A stretch of DNA of 37,784 bases from JAKLKS01 sp964370855 (lineage in GTDB: Bacteria; Planctomycetota; JAJSAM01; JAKLKS01), in assembly GCA_964370855.1 (NCBI GenBank), contig CAYJMF010000038.1, forward strand, positions 1 to 37,784. Direction: 5' to 3'. Shown here piece by piece: positions 15,547-25,400 of this stretch. A program made the translations under genes and the position numbers. Positions within the stretch are counted from its first letter, which is position 1. Every line of letters begins with the position of its first letter. The notes beneath the pieces are model-generated. The model saw nothing but the letters and a program-made list of their open reading frames with translations. It was not told where the DNA came from and ran no database searches.

Positions 15547-18500
15547 ATGGCACCCTCGTCCATTTCGGTGATGCGGTCGATGGCGGTCGCGGTCGGACTG
15601 GGAGGGGCGGCCCTCCTCGCCGGCTGCGGAGGCGGCGGCAGCGGCGGCGGCGTACCCCGCCCGGCGCCGGGCTTCCAGCTCGGCACGCCCCCCACGGTCC
15701 TGAAGCTCGAGACCCCCCTCGGGCTCGCCGGCTCCCGGGGCTCCGGGGCGGACGTGTACGTGGCCTTCAACCTGAAGGACCGCGAGTACAACGCCGCCTC
15801 CATCCAGCTCGAGTACGGGTGGGACGTCGACCTGGACGCCGATATCACCGGCTCCGAGGGTGATCCGACGACCACGGACGAGTACTTCGAGTGCACCCCG
15901 GCCGCCAACCCCGGCGACGGGCTGGCGGGCCTGGACACCGCCACGGGGCAGGGGGCCGACCACCTGTTCATCTGGGCCTCGGGTCAGGACCTCCCCGGCG
16001 CCCGCTTCGTGACCCAGGACTACGACTACACGGAGCAGGGCCGGCTCAAGATCGGCTCCGACGGCCAGCCGAAGTTCGGGAACACCCCCGGGATCCGGCT
16101 GCGCATGCGCGCCAACGACAACGCCGGCGCCGGCGGCCGCTGGGGCCAGTGGAAGATCACCAACCCCTTCGACCTCAACAACAACAGCCAGCCCGCGGTG
16201 GTCATCGAGCCCGTGGGCCTCAACGGAGTGACTCCCAACCCGACGGGCTCCGCGGCGGACACCGACGCCGTCCTCAACTTCCGCGTCATCGACGCCGACG
16301 CCAACACCGGGACCGACCTGAACGCGGTGGCCGTGGACTTCGCCCCCGTGGCCCCCGGGGCCGACCTCTCCGACCCGGCGGTGGTGGACGCGCTGGCGTG
16401 GCTGCCGGCGACGACGACGGCGGGCACGGCGGACACGGGCCTCGTCTCCGACGTGGTGCCTGGCGCGCTCAACACCTGGTCCTGGGACTCCGTGGCCGAC
16501 GTCGGGACCGTGAACGGGGACTACATCCTCCGCATCACCCCCTTCGACAGCAAGCAGGAGCGCGGCGCGACGGTGATGATGCCGGAGCGCTTCCGCCTCG
16601 ACAACTACACCATCTTCACGGACGCCGGGGCGGCCCTCTCCGCCCCGCGCGTCGGGCACCGCGCCACGACGCTGCTGGACGGGCGGGTCCTCGTCTCCGG
16701 CGGCCGGACGACGGCGGCCGGCGCCTCGGTCTCCACGGCGGAGATCTTCTACCCCGGCATCGGCCAGACGACCTTCGGCGCGGTGGCGGCGACGGGCTCC
16801 CTGAACACGGCCCGCTCCTTCCACTCCCAGACCCGGCTCTTCGACGACAAGGTGCTGGTGGCGGGCGGCTACGACGCCTCCGGGAACCCCCTGTCGAGCA
16901 TGGAACTGTACGATGCGGCGACGAGCACCTGGACGACCATGGGCGTGACCCTCGGCGCCGCCCGGGCGCGCCACACCGCGGTGCTGCTGGCCAACGGCGA
17001 CGTGCTCTTCGCCGGCGGCGTGGACGGCTCCGGGGCCCTCGCCTCGGCCGTCGTCTACCGGTTCGACACGGGCACCGTGGCCGCCGTGGGCTCCATGGCG
17101 GCGGGCCGCCACTCCGTGGCCGGCGCGCTGCTCCCCGACGGCAAGGTCCTCATCCCCGGCGGCAAGGACTTCGCCGGGACGGCGCTCTCCTCGACGGAAC
17201 TCTTCGACCCCGTGGCGGGCACCTTCACCGCGGGCCCGGCGATGACCTCGGCGCGCGCCGACCACGCCGTGGCGGCGATGACCGACGGCCGGGTGCTGGT
17301 CTCCGGCGGCACGGGCCTCAGCACCGTCTCCATCTACGACGGCCGCACCAACTCCTGGGACAACACGCCCCCGGCGATGTCCTCGGCGCGGGCGGGCCAC
17401 GTGGGCGTGCTGATGGGCGACGGGAGCATCCTCCTGGCCGGCGGCTCCGACGGGGCCACGGTCGTCTCCTCGGCGAACCTCTTCGACCCCTCCACGGGGA
17501 ACTACGACGCCCCCAACAACGGCATGGCCGACGCCCGCCGCGACGCCGCGGTGGCGGTCCTCAACAACGGCCGCGTCCTCATCGTGGGCGGCCTCGACGC
17601 CGCCGGCGCGCCCCTCGCGAGCCTCGAGATCTTCACCCCCGACGGCGCCTTCAACTACGTCCCGTCGGCGAGGATCCTCACCCCGACGGAGCCCCAGTCC
17701 TGGGCCTTCGGGGCGCTCTTCTCCTACCGCCTCATGGACCCCGAGACCGACCCGGCCAAGGTGATCTTCCAGTACTCCATCTCCGGCGGCGCGTGGAGGA
17801 CCTGCACCTCCAAGGGCGGGGCCTGGGACGACGGCCTCGCCGACACCATCGCCGGCGACGTCAACGAGGGCCTCGTGGACCTCGCGACGGCGGACGCCGA
17901 CTCGGTCCTCCCCATCGACCCCATCCTCAAGAACACCCTCGGCGACCACCTCTTCGTCTGGGACATCATGTCGGACATCGCCCGCGCCGACTACGACTCC
18001 GTCCGCGTCCGCGTCCTCCCCTTCGGCGCGGGCCGCGGCGCGACGGCGACCTCGACGGCCTTCAAGATCGCCTACAACACGCGGGTCATCCCGCGCTTCG
18101 CCCCCTTCACGGGCGCCGTCTCCGGCACCGTGACCATCGACTACCACCTGCAGGACATCGACGGCGCGCTGCCCCTGCCCGATCCGAACGGCGACGGGGC
18201 GCGGGTGGAGTTCGACTACGGCATCGACATGAACGGCGACAGGCAGATCCTCGCCCTCGACGGAGAGTCCTGGAAGACCTGCTCCCGCGTCCCCGGCAGC
18301 GAGGGCCTCGGGGCGGGCTACACCCTGGCGACGGCGAAGGCCTTCGACCCGACCGTCGGGACGCTGGGCTGGCACCAGTTCACCTGGGACAGCATCCGGG
18401 ACATCGGTTCCCCGGCCGTCGGCGAGACCCGCACCGACGTCATGCTGCGCATCACCCCCTACGACTTCCCCGCCGGCGTCGAGGAGACCAAGGGCCGGCA

Positions 18501-21500
18501 GGAGACGGTGGGCGTGGACCAGGGCCTCACGGTCATCCTGGATCCGTCGGGCCTCTACCTCGTCTCCTGGGGCACCGAGGGCGGCGTCACCTACTCGGGC
18601 ACCGCCATCGGCAACGTGAAGCTGGACGAGACCCTCGTCTTCAACTTCAACCAGGAGGTCGACCCCGCCACGGTGGACGGCATCGTCGGCAGGACCACCC
18701 TGGCCGTCACGGTGGGCGGCCGTACGGTCCTCGGCACCTACCAGGCCGACCCGACGGACTACACCGTCGTCCGTTTCTTCCCCCAGCTCAACAACAGCAC
18801 CAACGGGGCCCCGGTCTACAACGGCACCGAGAACCCGACGATCCTCGTCCGCGGGGCGACGGTCGCCATCTCCATCCCCGCCTACGTCCCCGGCGGCGCC
18901 TCCCCGGAGACGGCGGACATCCTCCGCATCCGCAACTTCGTCCCCGGCGACCCCGCCGTGGGCATCGTGAACCTGCTGGCCTTCGACTTCTCCCCCGCCC
19001 TCACGACCTCCTCCTCGGCGGGGACCGCGGCCTACTTCTCCCGGGGCATCGCGCCGACGGTCGCCACGGCGACCCCGCTCCACAATTCCACGGGACAGGC
19101 CCTGAACCAGGGCTTCAGCATCGAGTTCGACGGGCAGCTCAACGGCGAGACCATCTCCATCGCCACGGCCAAGATCGTCGTGGATCTCAACGGGAACGGG
19201 GTCGCCGACGCCAACGACTCCATCATGCCGGGCAGCTTCTCCGTGGTGAACACGGCGGGCCCCGCGGGCACCCGGAAGTCGATCCTCACCTTCACCCCGC
19301 TCTCCGGGTTCAACTACCCGGCGGGCTCCCGGATCCTCGCCTCCTTCGCCGGCGTCACGGCCGGCGACGGCACCGTCGCCAAGGGCCCCGGCGGCGGATC
19401 CCCGGTGGCATGGTTCTCCACCGTCGCCGGCGCCACGACGACCACGACCTTCGCCGAGTCCTTCAACGACCAGGTCAACATGGACGCGGCGGAGACCAAC
19501 GCGCTCTGGAACAACACCTCCCTCGGCTTCGGCGGCATGCTGACCGGGCTGCGCGACGGCGGGACCGGCGCCGACGGCACCCCGACGGCGACCCTGGTGG
19601 GCAACGTCCGCACCTTCTCCGCCAAGGACACCTGGAACTTCACGACCTTTACCGTCCCGAAGAACGAGATCTGGCGGTTCACGGGCGGCGCCTCCAACCT
19701 CCCCGTGAAGATCCTCGTCACCGGGACCATCGACATCGCCGGCGTGGTGGACGTCTCCGGCGGCGACGGGTACGGCCCCGGGCCCGCGGAGTCCAAGACG
19801 CAGACCTCCTACCCCTACCACCGCAAGTTCACGTCCTACCAGGGGAACGGGACCCTGGCCTACAGCGGCGGCACCGGCATCGGCGGCGGCGGCAAGGGGG
19901 GCAACGCCCTCCACATGGCCGCGGGCCAGGCCGGGACGGCGGGCACCGGCGCGTCGGCCTCCAACGCGGGCGGCGGCGCCGGCCTCGTCACCTACGGCAC
20001 CGGCGGCGGCGGCGCGGGCCACGCCCAGAACGGGTTCGCCGGCGGGCAGTACGCCTCGGGATACGGCTCCGTGGGCGTCGCCGGGACCTCCTACGGCACC
20101 TCCGACTTCTCCGTCGTCCAGACGGCGGGCTCCGGCGGCGGCTCGGGCAGCTCCTACCCCACCTACTACACGCTCTACGAGGACCAGCAGTACTACTACT
20201 ACATGCTCCCCGGCTCCGGCGGCGCGGGCGGCGGCGCCGTCAAGCTCGTCTGCAACGGCACCTTCAACCTCCAGGGCTCCGGCGTCATCGACGCCTCCGG
20301 CGGCGATGGCGGCAACGGCTGGGCCTACTACTTCGGCGGCGGCGGGGGCGCGGGCTCCGGCGGCAGCGTCTGGATCATCAGCGGCGGCAATCTCAACGTC
20401 GGCGGCATCATCGACGTCCGGGGCGGGCGCGGCGGCGACTTCCGCTACTACACCAACGCCTACGCCCAGGGCTCCCCAGCCCGGTACGGCTCCTTCGGCG
20501 GCCACGCCTCCGCGGGCCGCATCCGGATCCAGGGGCCGAACATCTCCACCACGCAGACCAAGTTCATCGGCGGCATGCACTACAACACCATCGCCTCCGG
20601 GGCGCTGAACGGCGGCTCCGGGACGCTGGGCGCCTTCCCCGTCTCCGCGACGTTCAACGCCGACACCATCCCGAAGGACGGCAGCGGGTTCATGAACTTC
20701 TCGACCATGAACATCCCCTCGGGCACGACGGTCACGGTGTCGGGCGCGTCGGCGGCCAAGATGCGCTTCACCGGCAACGTCTCCATCAGCGGCGTCCTGC
20801 GGTCGAGCGGCGGCGTCGGGGCCAACGGCGTGTACGCCGGCGGCCAGTACTCGACCTTCTCCGTCATCACCGGCGGCCCCGGCGGCGTCGGCGGCGGCAA
20901 GGGCGGCATCCCGAACACCAGCGCCTCCAACACCCTGACGAACGGCGGCACCGGCACCGGGACGGGCGGCGGCCAGGGCGGCACCGCCTCGAGCGGCGCC
21001 TTCCCCTACTCCTGGGCCAAGTACTACTACGGCGGCTCCGGCGGCGGCGGCGGCTCCAACCTCCTCAACCACCGCGGCAGGCCCGGCACCCAGTCCGACT
21101 GGGGGGCGGCCTACTACGGGACGAAGCCCGGCGGCAACGCGGGCACCGGCTACACGGACCCGGGTTCCATGACCCTCTCCAACATCGCCGGCGGCTCCGG
21201 CGGCGGCTCCGGCGCCAACGGGCAGTACATCAGCTCCTCGGTCTGGTTCTACAACTACGGCGCCGGCGCGGGCGGCGGCGGCGGCGGCGGCATCGGCATC
21301 GAGACCTCGGGCTCCTTCACCATGGGCTCCGCGGGCCGCATCGAGGTCCAGGGCGGCAAGGGCGGCTTCGGGTACTCCGGCTACGGCGGCGGCGGCGGCG
21401 GCGGCTCCGGCGGCAACGTGCTCGTCCGGGCGGCCAGCCTCTCCTTCACCACGGGTGCCATCATCGACACGACCCCGGGCCTCGGCGAGAAGGCCTACAA

Positions 21501-21987
21501 CACGACCAGCACCAACTACGGCAACAACGGCGGCGACGGCGGCCTCGGCGGAATCCGCGTCGAGACCGTCAGCGAGTCGGGCACGTTCTTCAACGTCGGC
21601 GGGCTCCTCGGCTACACGACGTCCACGGGCTCCTTCACCTCGGCCAACTACGTCACCGGCGACAAGGGCACCACCAAGTGGCAGACGGCGCTCGGTGCGG
21701 CCCCCGACTTCCACACCGCCGGCATCGCCGTCCCGCTCAACCTCTCGGGCGGCGTCGACGTGACGATCCAGGGCGCCATGATGGACCCCGTCACGGGGGC
21801 CCGCAGCACGACGCTCCTCGGCTCCCAGCTGGTGACCGCCACGCCGCTCACGCAGGGCCTGGCGACGGCGGACGCCATCGACGGGTTCAAGTTCTGGAGG
21901 GTGGTCTTCAAGCTGAAGCCCCCCGCTTCGCCGACCTTCGCCGTTCCCATCGTCTACGACGCGACCCTGAAGGTCGACACGAAGTAG
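15547..21987 (+). CDS. giant Kelch / Big_5 / Gly-rich surface lipoprotein, paralog 1
   Basis: A 2146-aa predicted lipoprotein. The lipobox LLAGC places the lipidated Cys at 27, followed by a GGGGSGGG linker. Residues about 45-355 are Ig-like with a DxDxD loop near 95-105. About 360-700 holds seven Kelch repeats, each ending in VLVSGG-like motifs, forming one likely seven-bladed propeller. More Ig-like segments follow, with DMNGDRQILALDGE near 900. A Big_5-like domain lies at about 1167-1275 (PTVATATPLHNSTGQALNQG). About 1398-2000 is Gly-rich with VDVSGGDG, GVIDASGGDGGNGWAYYFGG and GRIEVQGGKGG repeats, probably a beta-helix, carrying Tyr-rich loops. A conserved C-terminal module ends the protein. 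It is first of three tandem paralogs and the most divergent. I infer adhesion or surface ligand binding; no enzyme motif is seen. The ATG is fixed by AGGAGG and the signal peptide. Confidence 0.85.
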   Translation: MAPSSISVMRSMAVAVGLGGAALLAGCGGGGSGGGVPRPAPGFQLGTPPTVLKLETPLGLAGSRGSGADVYVAFNLKDREYNAASIQLEYGWDVDLDADITGSEGDPTTTDEYFECTPAANPGDGLAGLDTATGQGADHLFIWASGQDLPGARFVTQDYDYTEQGRLKIGSDGQPKFGNTPGIRLRMRANDNAGAGGRWGQWKITNPFDLNNNSQPAVVIEPVGLNGVTPNPTGSAADTDAVLNFRVIDADANTGTDLNAVAVDFAPVAPGADLSDPAVVDALAWLPATTTAGTADTGLVSDVVPGALNTWSWDSVADVGTVNGDYILRITPFDSKQERGATVMMPERFRLDNYTIFTDAGAALSAPRVGHRATTLLDGRVLVSGGRTTAAGASVSTAEIFYPGIGQTTFGAVAATGSLNTARSFHSQTRLFDDKVLVAGGYDASGNPLSSMELYDAATSTWTTMGVTLGAARARHTAVLLANGDVLFAGGVDGSGALASAVVYRFDTGTVAAVGSMAAGRHSVAGALLPDGKVLIPGGKDFAGTALSSTELFDPVAGTFTAGPAMTSARADHAVAAMTDGRVLVSGGTGLSTVSIYDGRTNSWDNTPPAMSSARAGHVGVLMGDGSILLAGGSDGATVVSSANLFDPSTGNYDAPNNGMADARRDAAVAVLNNGRVLIVGGLDAAGAPLASLEIFTPDGAFNYVPSARILTPTEPQSWAFGALFSYRLMDPETDPAKVIFQYSISGGAWRTCTSKGGAWDDGLADTIAGDVNEGLVDLATADADSVLPIDPILKNTLGDHLFVWDIMSDIARADYDSVRVRVLPFGAGRGATATSTAFKIAYNTRVIPRFAPFTGAVSGTVTIDYHLQDIDGALPLPDPNGDGARVEFDYGIDMNGDRQILALDGESWKTCSRVPGSEGLGAGYTLATAKAFDPTVGTLGWHQFTWDSIRDIGSPAVGETRTDVMLRITPYDFPAGVEETKGRQETVGVDQGLTVILDPSGLYLVSWGTEGGVTYSGTAIGNVKLDETLVFNFNQEVDPATVDGIVGRTTLAVTVGGRTVLGTYQADPTDYTVVRFFPQLNNSTNGAPVYNGTENPTILVRGATVAISIPAYVPGGASPETADILRIRNFVPGDPAVGIVNLLAFDFSPALTTSSSAGTAAYFSRGIAPTVATATPLHNSTGQALNQGFSIEFDGQLNGETISIATAKIVVDLNGNGVADANDSIMPGSFSVVNTAGPAGTRKSILTFTPLSGFNYPAGSRILASFAGVTAGDGTVAKGPGGGSPVAWFSTVAGATTTTTFAESFNDQVNMDAAETNALWNNTSLGFGGMLTGLRDGGTGADGTPTATLVGNVRTFSAKDTWNFTTFTVPKNEIWRFTGGASNLPVKILVTGTIDIAGVVDVSGGDGYGPGPAESKTQTSYPYHRKFTSYQGNGTLAYSGGTGIGGGGKGGNALHMAAGQAGTAGTGASASNAGGGAGLVTYGTGGGGAGHAQNGFAGGQYASGYGSVGVAGTSYGTSDFSVVQTAGSGGGSGSSYPTYYTLYEDQQYYYYMLPGSGGAGGGAVKLVCNGTFNLQGSGVIDASGGDGGNGWAYYFGGGGGAGSGGSVWIISGGNLNVGGIIDVRGGRGGDFRYYTNAYAQGSPARYGSFGGHASAGRIRIQGPNISTTQTKFIGGMHYNTIASGALNGGSGTLGAFPVSATFNADTIPKDGSGFMNFSTMNIPSGTTVTVSGASAAKMRFTGNVSISGVLRSSGGVGANGVYAGGQYSTFSVITGGPGGVGGGKGGIPNTSASNTLTNGGTGTGTGGGQGGTASSGAFPYSWAKYYYGGSGGGGGSNLLNHRGRPGTQSDWGAAYYGTKPGGNAGTGYTDPGSMTLSNIAGGSGGGSGANGQYISSSVWFYNYGAGAGGGGGGGIGIETSGSFTMGSAGRIEVQGGKGGFGYSGYGGGGGGGSGGNVLVRAASLSFTTGAIIDTTPGLGEKAYNTTSTNYGNNGGDGGLGGIRVETVSESGTFFNVGGLLGYTTSTGSFTSANYVTGDKGTTKWQTALGAAPDFHTAGIAVPLNLSGGVDVTIQGAMMDPVTGARSTTLLGSQLVTATPLTQGLATADAIDGFKFWRVVFKLKPPASPTFAVPIVYDATLKVDTK

Positions 21988-22006
21988 TCTCCGGGCATCG
22001 GTCTCG

Positions 22007-22034
22007 AGGGGCCGGCGGGAAACCGCCGGCCCCT
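22007..22034 (+). terminator. GC-rich hairpin after lipoprotein 1
   Basis: A 12-bp perfect stem (GGGGCCGGCGG core, GAAA loop, CCGCCGGCCCC) starting 20 nt after the stop codon, followed by TTCC rather than a long T run. The same hairpin follows the other two giant genes, supporting a terminator or 3'-end stabiliser. Confidence 0.8.
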
Positions 22035-22083
22035 TCCGATTCCGGAGGGTGTGACGCGTTCGCACGGGGCTGTCGTTATGCGG

Positions 22084-22111
22084 TTGACGCCCTGCCAATC
22101 GGGGCTACAAC
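22084..22111 (+). promoter_or_regulatory. candidate sigma70-type promoter of lipoprotein 2
   Basis: TTGACG (22084-22089), 16-nt spacer, TACAAC (22106-22111). The corresponding place before lipoprotein 3 has TTGACG, 17 nt, TACAAG. If used, transcription would begin near 22118 and leave a leader of about 365 nt. No experiment supports the start. Confidence 0.5.
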
Positions 22112-22483
22112 AGGAGTACGCCCTTCGCAGACCTGCGGGGTCCGCAACAGAGGGGGTGTCGCACCGTGCCCGGGGACAGCCGGGAACGGGGAATTCCGGG
22201 GACGGCACTTCGCGGCCCCGGGGATTGAGCGGACTCCCGAACTTCGGGTCCGCGGAGGGAACTTGGCGTCAGAGCCACTTCGGTCTGCTTCGCCGCGAAC
22301 GGGCGCGGACTCCGCGCCCGCGGCCTCTTCCTGCTTCCATCCTCCCTGTTTCCGTTCTGCCTCCCGGACGCGGGACGTCCGGGGCTCCCCGTTCGGGGAC
22401 GCCCACCGTCCTATCCGTCCAGCAATCGCGATCCGCGCCGGGGCTACCTGCAATCGGCCCCGCCGGACGCCAGGAGGCAGGTC
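22112..22483 (+). promoter_or_regulatory. long conserved 5' leader of lipoprotein 2
   Basis: No coding gene is visible. The leader matches that of lipoprotein 3 in patches: 63 of 69 bases from 22240 (AACTTCGGGTCCGCGGAGGG) agree with 29165 onward. It ends with the module CCAGCAA (22419-22425), 23 nt, TGCAATCGGCCC (22449-22460), 23 nt, ATG, with the ribosome site AGGAGG within the last spacer. I recognise no known riboswitch class. Confidence 0.65.
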
Positions 22484-25400
22484 ATGGCACGTTCGCCCTC
22501 GACGCGCAGGCTGTCGGTTCTCGCCGTCGCCGCTCTCGGAGGCGCGGGCCTCCTCGTAGGCTGCGGCGGCGGGGGAAGCGGCGGCGGATCCCCCCGCCCC
22601 TCCCCCGGGTTCCACCTCGGCACGCCCCCCACGGTCCAGGAGCTGGAGACCCCCATCGGGCTCGCCGGCTCCCGCGGCTCCGGGGCCGACGTGTTCGTGT
22701 CCCTCAACCTGAGGGACCGGGAGTACAACCCCTGCTCCATCCAGGTCGAGTACGGCTACGACGTCGACGGGGACGGCGTGATCGCCGGTTCCGACGGCGA
22801 TCCGGCGACCACGGACGAGTACTTCGAGTGCACGCCCGCGGCCAATCCCGGGGACGGCATGACGGCTCTGGACTCCGCGTCGGGGAGAGGCGCCGACCAC
22901 CTCTTCATCTGGGCCTCGGGCCATGACCTCGCGGGCATCCGCCTCGTCACCCAGGACTACGACTACACGGAGCAGGGCCGGCTCAAGATCGGATCCGACG
23001 GCCAGCCGCTCTTCGGGAACACCCCCGGGACGCGGCTGCGGGTGCGCGCCAACGACGACGGCGGCGCCAACGGCCGCTGGGGCCCGTGGAAGGTCGGCGA
23101 CCCCTTCGACCTCAACAACAACAGCCAGCCGGCGCTGGTCATCGAGGCCGTGGGCCTCGACGGAGCGACGCCCAACGCGACGGGGGCGGCGGCGGACGAG
23201 AACGTGGTCCTCAACTTCCGCATCATCGACGCCGACGCGAACGCCGGGACGGACCTGAACGCGGTGGCCGTGGACTACGCCCCCGTGGCCCCCGGCGCCG
23301 ACCTCTCCGACCCCGCGGTGGTGGACGCCCTTGCGTGGCTGCCGGCGACGACGGCGGCGGGCACGCCGGACACGGGACTCCTCTCCGAGGTGGCGCCGGG
23401 CGCGCTGAACACCTGGACCTGGGACTCCGTGGCCGACGTCGGGACGGTGAACGGGGACTACATCCTCCGCATCACCCCCTTCGACAGCAAGCAGGAGCGC
23501 GGCGCGACGGTGATGATGCCGGAGCGCTTCCGCCTCGACAACTACACCATCTTCACGGACGCCGGGGCGGCCCTCTCCGCCCCGCGCGTCGGGCACCGCG
23601 CCACGACGCTGCTGGACGGGCGGGTCCTCGTCTCCGGCGGCCGGACGACGGCGGCCGGCGCCTCGGTCTCCACGGCGGAGATCTTCTACCCCGGCATCGG
23701 CCAGACGACCTTCGGCGCGGTGGCGGCGACGGGCTCCCTGAACACGGCCCGGTCCTGGCATTCGCAGACGCGGCTCCAGGACGACACGGTGCTGGTGGCG
23801 GGGGGCTACGACGCCTCCGGGAACCCGCTGTCGAGCATGGAGCTCTACGACCCGGCGACGGGCGCGTGGACGACGATGGGCGTGAACCTGGGAACGGCCC
23901 GGGCGCGCCACACGGCGGTGCTCCTGGCCAACGGCGACGTGCTCTTCGCCGGCGGCGTGGACGGGTCCGGCGCCCTCGCCTCGGCGGCGGTCTACCACGC
24001 GGACACGGACACGGTGACGGCGGCGGGCTCGATGACGGCGGCCCGGCACTCCGTCACGGGCGCGCTGCTCCCCGACGGCAGGGTGCTCCTCCCCGGCGGC
24101 AAGGACTCCGCGGGGGCCGCCCTCGCCTCGACGGAGCTCTTCGACCCCGCGGTGGGCACCTTCTCCGCGGGCCCCGCGATGTCCTCGGCGCGCGCCGAGC
24201 ACGCCGTGGCGGCGATGACCGACGGCCGGGTGCTGGTCTCCGGCGGCGTCGGCCTCGACACCATCTCCATCTACGATCGACGCACGAACACGTGGGACAA
24301 CACGGCGCCCCTGATGTCCACGGAGCGGGCGGGCCACACGGGCGTGCTGATGGGCGACGGGCGCATCCTGATGGCCGGCGGCTCGAACGGCACCGCCGTG
24401 GTGGGGTCGGCCAACCTCTTCGACCCGGCCACGGGCGGCTACGACGCGCCCAACGGCGGGATGCTCTCCGCCCACAGGGACGCGGCCACGGTCGTGCTGA
24501 ACAACGGCCGCGCGCTGGTCATCGGCGGCCTCGACACCTCCGGCGCGACCCTCGCGGACATCGAGATCTTCACCCCCGACGGCGGCTTCAACTACGTGCC
24601 GACGGCGAAGATCCTCTCTCCCCAGGAGCCCCAGTCCTGGGCCTTCGGCGCCCTGTTCGCCTGCCGCCTCATCGACCCCGAGTCCGACCCTGCCAAGGTG
24701 ATCTTCCAGTACTCCGTCTCCGGAGGCGCGTGGAGGACATGCACCTCCAAGGGCGGGGCCTGGGACGACGGGGTCGCGGACACCATCGCGGGCGACGTCA
24801 ACGAGGGCCTCGTGGATCTCGCGACGACGGACGCCGACTCGGCGCTGCCCATCGACCCGGTCTTCAAGAACACCGCCGGCGACCACCTCTTCGTGTGGGA
24901 CATGGCCGCGGACCTCTCCCGCGCCGACTACGACTCGGTGCGGGTCCGGGTGATCCCCTTCGGCGCGGCGAGGGGCGTGATGGCGACGTCCAACCCCTTC
25001 AAGATCGCCTTCAACACGCGGGTCATCCCGCGCTTCTCCCTTTTCACGGGCTCCGTCTCCGGCACCGTGGACATCGACTACCACCTGCAGGACATCGACG
25101 GCGCCCTGCCCCTGCCGGACCCCGCCGGTGACGGCGCCCGGGTGGAGTTCGACTTCGGCATCGACGGCAACGGCGACGGCCAGATCCTCGACATCGACGG
25201 CGAGTCCTGGGTGGCCTGCACCGCGGCCCCCGGCGGCGACGGCCTCGGCGCCGGCTACACGCTCGCCACGACGAAGGCCTTCAACCCGACGGTGGGGACC
25301 GCGGGCTGGCACGTGTTCCTCTGGGACAGCGTCCGCGACCTCGGCTCGCCCGTCGTGGGCGAGACCCGGTCCGATGTGATCCTGCGCATCACCCCCTACG

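Noticed and set aside
15532..22098. 2188-aa minus-strand open frame opposite lipoprotein 1
   Set aside because: Same reason: composition-driven shadow with no recognisable domain, start context or signal.
15891..22559. 2222-aa plus-strand open frame overlapping lipoproteins 1 and 2
   Set aside because: It is a +2 shadow rich in Arg, His and Pro that crosses the terminator and the next gene's start.
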